A DNA stretch of 5,937 nucleotides from Acidobacteriota bacterium (GTDB lineage Bacteria > Acidobacteriota > Terriglobia > Terriglobales > Acidobacteriaceae), in NCBI GenBank assembly GCA_021819255.1, contig JAKART010000169.1:1-5937 (forward strand), read 5' to 3'. A model generated the notes under the pieces. The model was not told the DNA's origin. It ran no database searches and saw only the letters and a program-made list of their open reading frames with translations. Positions 5,172 to 5,937 of the stretch are shown here, piece by piece (position 1 is the first letter of the stretch; each line of letters begins with the position of its first letter). A program made the position numbers and the translations under genes.

Positions 5172-5174
5172 TAG

Positions 5175-5937
5175 ATGAACGCCTATCGAGCCTCGGCCTT
5201 CTTGCTTGCGACGCTGCTTTTCACCCCGGCGCTGCATGCCGGCGCTCGCTTTGACCTCGTCGGTCCCAGGGTCGAGGTTCGAGTGACCCGCGGAGGCATG
5301 ACGCTGCCCATCGCGGAGGTTCCCGATCTGCGGCCCGGGGATCGTCTTTGGGTGAAGGCCGACCTCCCGCGTACCCAGTCCAACCATCTCCTGCTGGTGA
5401 TTGCCTTCTTGCGCGGCACCACCAACGAGCCCCCGGGAAAGTGGTTTACGGCCATTGACACCTGGGATCGGAAGGCCGTTGTGGAAGGCACAACCGTGGT
5501 GGTGCCTCAGGGCGCCGAGCAGGCGCTGCTCTTCATCGCTCCAAAGACCGGCGGCGACTTCAAGACGCTTCGCTCCGCCGTACGGGGCAACCCCGGAACC
5601 TTTATCCGCGCCGACGCTGACCTCAACGAAGCCTCCTTCGAGGAACAACGCATTCAGCGCTATCTATCCGCCATGCAGAGCGTGACGGATGCCGCCTCCA
5701 AGACCATCCAGAAACGCTCTGCCAGGCTTGCGGCTACGCTGGACCTGCGGCCGGACGCGGGCTGCTTTCAACAGCCGGTGGAGGACCAGGTAGCCTGCCT
5801 GACCCAATCGAGCGCCCCCGTCATTCTCAACGATGGTCACGGCCAGGGCATCGCTGAGGTTCTCTCCGGGGGACCATCCTCGAACTTCATCAACTCTGCC
5901 TCCACAACGCAGGCGGCCGGCGATGGCTACTACTCCG
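5175..5937 (+). CDS. Secreted protein of unknown function, 3' end beyond the window
   Basis: The frame runs open from ATG 5175 to the window edge, giving 254 residues with no stop, so the gene is partial. The N-terminus is a clear Sec signal peptide: a short basic n-region, the hydrophobic core AFLLATLLFTPAL (8-20), and likely cleavage after Ala22 or Ala24. The mature part opens with DLVGPRVEVRVTRGGMTLPI, then EVPDLRPGDRLWVKADLP and HLLLVIAFLRGTTNEPPGKWF, a beta-rich pattern, then LLFIAPKTGGDFKTLRSAVRG and a charged helical segment (~150-188). Cys197 and Cys208 could form a disulfide bond. LNDGHGQGIAEVLSGGPSS follows at 218-236. From memory this resembles a family of large secreted hypothetical proteins in Acidobacteriaceae; I cannot verify this or assign a function. 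In-frame stop directly before the ATG, GGAG ribosome-binding site and signal peptide together make the gene real. Location is periplasmic or outer-surface by inference. Confidence 0.85.
   Translation, partial: MNAYRASAFLLATLLFTPALHAGARFDLVGPRVEVRVTRGGMTLPIAEVPDLRPGDRLWVKADLPRTQSNHLLLVIAFLRGTTNEPPGKWFTAIDTWDRKAVVEGTTVVVPQGAEQALLFIAPKTGGDFKTLRSAVRGNPGTFIRADADLNEASFEEQRIQRYLSAMQSVTDAASKTIQKRSARLAATLDLRPDAGCFQQPVEDQVACLTQSSAPVILNDGHGQGIAEVLSGGPSSNFINSASTTQAAGDGYYS

Overview
This is a GC-rich window with tightly packed genes. It looks like chromosomal DNA of a soil acidobacterium (Acidobacteriaceae / Terriglobia type). That assignment is inference. It rests on the combination of a YVTN-type beta-propeller lipoprotein, an ECF sigma/RskA-like anti-sigma pair, TlyA, and a large secreted protein whose N-terminus resembles, from memory, acidobacterial hypothetical proteins. 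No rRNA, tRNA, CRISPR array, transposase or phage gene was found.

Layout. (1) 106-1782 (+): lipoprotein with a beta-propeller-like body, a CBM5/12-like insert, and an 18-bp in-frame tandem repeat in its leader. (2) 1783-2130: convergent intergenic region with a ~118-bp hairpin/MITE-like element that overlaps the stop codon of gene 1, two separate 19-bp duplications and a probable terminator. (3) 3566-2131 (-): two-gene operon, ECF sigma factor then zinc-finger/RskA-like membrane anti-sigma factor, joined by an ATGA overlap. (4) 3567-4254: 688-bp divergent region with no convincing gene. It holds a hairpin and weak promoter candidate for the sigma operon, a 17-bp x3 tandem repeat and a structured leader for tlyA. 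(5) 4255-5013 (+): TlyA rRNA 2'-O-methyltransferase with all signature motifs. (6) 5014-5174: spacer with a GC hairpin and a 19-bp x3 tandem repeat. (7) 5175 to the window edge (+): N-terminal 254 residues of a secreted protein of unknown function, cut off by the window end.

Functional links. Only the sigma and anti-sigma genes clearly work together: the anti-sigma factor should hold the sigma factor at the inner membrane until a signal releases it. The lipoprotein and the C-terminal secreted protein are envelope proteins that such a regulon could include, but nothing in the sequence proves this. TlyA is a housekeeping ribosome-modification enzyme.

The most unusual theme is the number of independent 17-19 bp tandem duplications: five arrays in under 6 kb, one inside a signal peptide and four in intergenic DNA, alongside one long inverted-repeat element. 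I see no clear new multi-gene system; the novelty is in the repeats and in the domain make-up of the lipoprotein.
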